Assembly: GCA_030612185.1 (NCBI GenBank)
Contig: JAUWOI010000217.1
Span: forward strand, 1 to 7,238
From: Anaerolineae bacterium
GTDB lineage: Bacteria > Chloroflexota > Anaerolineae > B4-G1
Reading direction: 5' to 3'
Length of the DNA: 7,238 bases
Shown here: positions 5,953 to 7,238 of the stretch, piece after piece
How the letters are laid out: every line of letters starts with the position of its first letter
Numbering within the stretch: position 1 is the stretch's first letter
The notes under the pieces: model-generated
What the model saw: only the letters and a program-made list of their open reading frames with translations
What the model was told of the DNA's origin: nothing
Database searches by the model: none
Program-made: the position numbers and the translations under genes

Positions 5953-6798
5953 TCATTCCAACCCCCGCCCCGTCAGGCGGATGAAGACCTCTTCCAGGGT
6001 GGCCTCCTGGGAGTGGAGGGTGAGCACCTCGCCCCGGGCGAGGTCTTGCCCCAGTCGCTGACCGTCGGCCGGGTCGTCCAGCGAGAGCAGTAGTTCGTCC
6101 CCCTCCTTAAGCATCGCCCGAAGACAGCGCGTGCCGTGTTTGACTTTGAGGTTTTGCGGGGTGTCCAGGGCCACGATCCTGCCCTCGTTGAGGAACGCAA
6201 CGCGCTGGCAGAGTTGGTCTGCCTCCTGCATATAGTGGGTGGTGAGAAAGATGGTGGTACCGCCTCGGCTCAGCCCAACGATCATCTCCCGCACCGCCCT
6301 GGCTGAGGCAGGATCAAGCCCCCTGGTCGGCTCGGCCAGAAAAAGGATGCGCGGCTGGCTGAGCAGGGCGCGGGCGACCATCAGCCGCTGCCGCATACCG
6401 TTGGAGTATGTCTTGATGGCGTCCCTGGCCCGCCCGGCCAAGCCTACCACCTCCAGCAGTTCGTCCACCCTGCCGGTTTCAACTCCATACAGCCTGGCGT
6501 AGAAGGCCAGGTTGTCCCACCCCGAAAGTCGTTCGTAGATGTTCTGCTCCTCGAAGACGATGTCGATGAGGGGCTTGATCTTATGGCGCTGGGTGACGAT
6601 GTCGTAGCCCGCCACCCTGGCCGAGCCTGCGGTTGGCGTCAGTTGCCCGGTGAGCATCCTGATGGTGGTTGTCTTCCCTGCCCCGTTGGGGCCGAGAAAA
6701 CCGAAGATTTCTCCCTCCTCCACCGAGAAGCTGATGCCGTTCACAGCCCTCAGGCCGTTGAAATCCTTCCTGAGATTTTCTACCTCGATCATGTTCAT
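5953..6798 (-). CDS. ABC exporter ATP-binding subunit with a Walker B Asp-to-Ala change
   Basis: The product is 281 residues from the ATG at 6796-6798, chosen because AGGAGAG (6806-6812) lies seven bases upstream. A longer frame starting at 6864 adds 22 unconserved residues and would begin close to the predicted transcription start, so it is unlikely. Walker A is GPNGAGKT (37-44), the signature YSNGMRQRL (131-139), the D-loop GLDP (160-163) and the switch histidine His188 in LTTHYMQEAD. The C-terminal region, ending EATLEEVFIRLTGRG, is typical of NatA/CcmA/DrrA-type exporter ATPases. The Walker B motif reads ILFLAEPT. The Asp expected before catalytic Glu156 is Ala155 (codon GCC, 6334-6336), a residue that normally helps hold magnesium. 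The Q-loop position reads VFEEQN, with Glu where Gln is usual; I believe this occurs in related exporters. Cytoplasmic partner of the downstream permease. Confidence 0.92.
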   Translation of the reverse strand: MNMIEVENLRKDFNGLRAVNGISFSVEEGEIFGFLGPNGAGKTTTIRMLTGQLTPTAGSARVAGYDIVTQRHKIKPLIDIVFEEQNIYERLSGWDNLAFYARLYGVETGRVDELLEVVGLAGRARDAIKTYSNGMRQRLMVARALLSQPRILFLAEPTRGLDPASARAVREMIVGLSRGGTTIFLTTHYMQEADQLCQRVAFLNEGRIVALDTPQNLKVKHGTRCLRAMLKEGDELLLSLDDPADGQRLGQDLARGEVLTLHSQEATLEEVFIRLTGRGLE

Positions 6799-6899
6799 CG
6801 CTTTTCTCTCCTGCAACCGTCTTCTCTCGCCATCTCGCCCAGGACGATGATATACCGGGCACACTTGAAATCTGCGAAATGGGCAACTTGCTCTGATAT

Positions 6900-6928
6900 A
6901 GTATACAGGATACAGGCGGCCTTTTCAA
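6900..6928 (-). promoter_or_regulatory. Sigma70-like promoter for the ABC exporter operon
   Basis: On the minus strand, TTGAAA at 6923-6928 and TATACT at 6900-6905 are separated by exactly 17 bp. Each hexamer matches the consensus at five of six positions. Predicted transcription starts near 6893, leaving about 95 bases before the ATPase ATG. It lies in the 195-bp gap after the LytTR gene, so the exporter can be expressed independently of its upstream neighbour. Confidence 0.65.
6903..6916. repeat. Tandem heptamer overlapping the exporter promoter
   Basis: ATACAGG occurs twice back to back (6903-6909 and 6910-6916), spanning the upstream half of the -10 and the adjoining spacer. A tandem site in this place is where a repressor or spacer-binding activator would act. 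The 7-bp period is shorter than usual for LytTR half-sites, so assignment to the neighbouring regulator is speculative. Confidence 0.35.
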
Positions 6929-6993
6929 CAAATTCTGGATAGAAGGTGCATTGGGGAGGATGAAAGGCGCAAGGAGAGGGTGAATGGCACGGG

Positions 6994-7238
6994 TCAATAC
7001 CCGATCTGCTCCTGCAATTCCCTGGCCGAGGATTTGCTCAGGGGAATCTCGGTTTCTTCAGGGTCGTTGAGGACGAGGGTGAAACTGCTTCTGGTGTAGG
7101 GGATAACCTCCTTGACCCGCTGGAGGTTGACCAGATAGGCGCGGTGGGCGCGGAAGAAGCCACCCGGTCGCAGTCTCTCCTCCAGTTCCGCCAGGGTGAA
7201 GCGGATGGGAAACTCCCCGCTTTCGGTGTGCAGGTAAG
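6994..7238 (-). CDS. LytTR-family DNA-binding regulator (C-terminal part)
   Basis: The frame enters the window from the right edge and ends with TGA at 6994-6996, giving 80 residues and a partial codon. The segment YLHTESGEFPIRFTLAELEE, followed by LRPGGFFRAHRAYLVNLQRV, carries the LytTR hallmarks: the xLxELEExL helix and the FxRxHRxYLVN core that contacts DNA. The end, TEIPLSKSSARELQEQIGY, is a normal LytTR C-terminus, so the gene is complete on this side. The N-terminus is outside the window. It could be a receiver domain (response regulator), a stand-alone regulator or an ABC ATPase-LytTR fusion. It lies 195 bp upstream of the ABC ATPase. LytTR regulators often control adjacent ABC-2 exporters, and B. 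subtilis natAB, controlled by the NatK-NatR two-component system, is a precedent as I recall it. It is therefore the likely regulator of this cassette. Confidence 0.87.
   Translation of the reverse strand, partial: YLHTESGEFPIRFTLAELEERLRPGGFFRAHRAYLVNLQRVKEVIPYTRSSFTLVLNDPEETEIPLSKSSARELQEQIGY

Noticed and set aside
6799..6864. Upstream ATG at 6862-6864 as the ATPase start
   Set aside because: The extra 22 residues do not resemble an ABC N-terminus, while the ATG at 6796-6798 has a well-spaced ribosome binding site and starts just before the conserved MIEVENLRK.

Overview
This window looks like a piece of a GC-rich bacterial chromosome, most plausibly an environmental Chloroflexota (Anaerolineae-like) genome. 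That guess rests on three things: a long PAS/GAF hybrid sensor kinase, a LytTR-ABC export cassette, and short GC-rich palindromes of the types I associate with that phylum. There is no rRNA or other direct taxonomic marker, so the assignment is an inference. All five supported genes lie on the minus strand and are read from high to low coordinates.

Reading in the direction of transcription, the window opens with the C-terminal half of a LytTR-type DNA-binding regulator (6994-7238, cut by the edge). A 195-bp gap follows, holding a good sigma70-like promoter. Next come an ABC exporter ATPase (5953-6798) and its ABC-2 membrane subunit (4875-5933), only 19 bp apart. Together they resemble a NatAB-type export system under a LytTR regulator. 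The ATPase has an alanine where the Walker B aspartate is expected. A gap of about 500 bp with no recognised gene follows, carrying a promoter for the next gene. That gene is a 1094-residue membrane sensor histidine kinase with the layout TM-TM-PAS-PAS-GAF-GAF-PAS-HisKA-HATPase (1086-4370). After 62 bp begins a glycyl radical enzyme of the pyruvate formate-lyase family (1-1023). Its first 341 residues are present and the rest lies outside the window.

The most unusual content is a cluster of short palindromic or repeated elements in the left 2 kb. Four sit in frame inside the two coding regions: one in the glycyl radical enzyme and three in the kinase. A fifth palindrome straddles the kinase stop codon. 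Two of the kinase elements are divergent copies of the same palindrome, read in the same frame and orientation. They give near-identical 12-residue peptides, ETGFSGKNPVSL and ETGLLGRSPVSL, in two different domains. A third is a triple 24-25-bp repeat that adds exactly 24 residues to a C-terminal loop of the ATPase domain. This resembles the protein-coding palindromic elements known from Rickettsia. I saw no such element in the remaining 5.2 kb, including both ABC genes.

Functionally, the right half is a regulator plus exporter cassette of unknown substrate. The left half is a sensor kinase followed by an anaerobic radical enzyme. The kinase and the enzyme share orientation and a short gap, but nothing in the sequence proves they act together.
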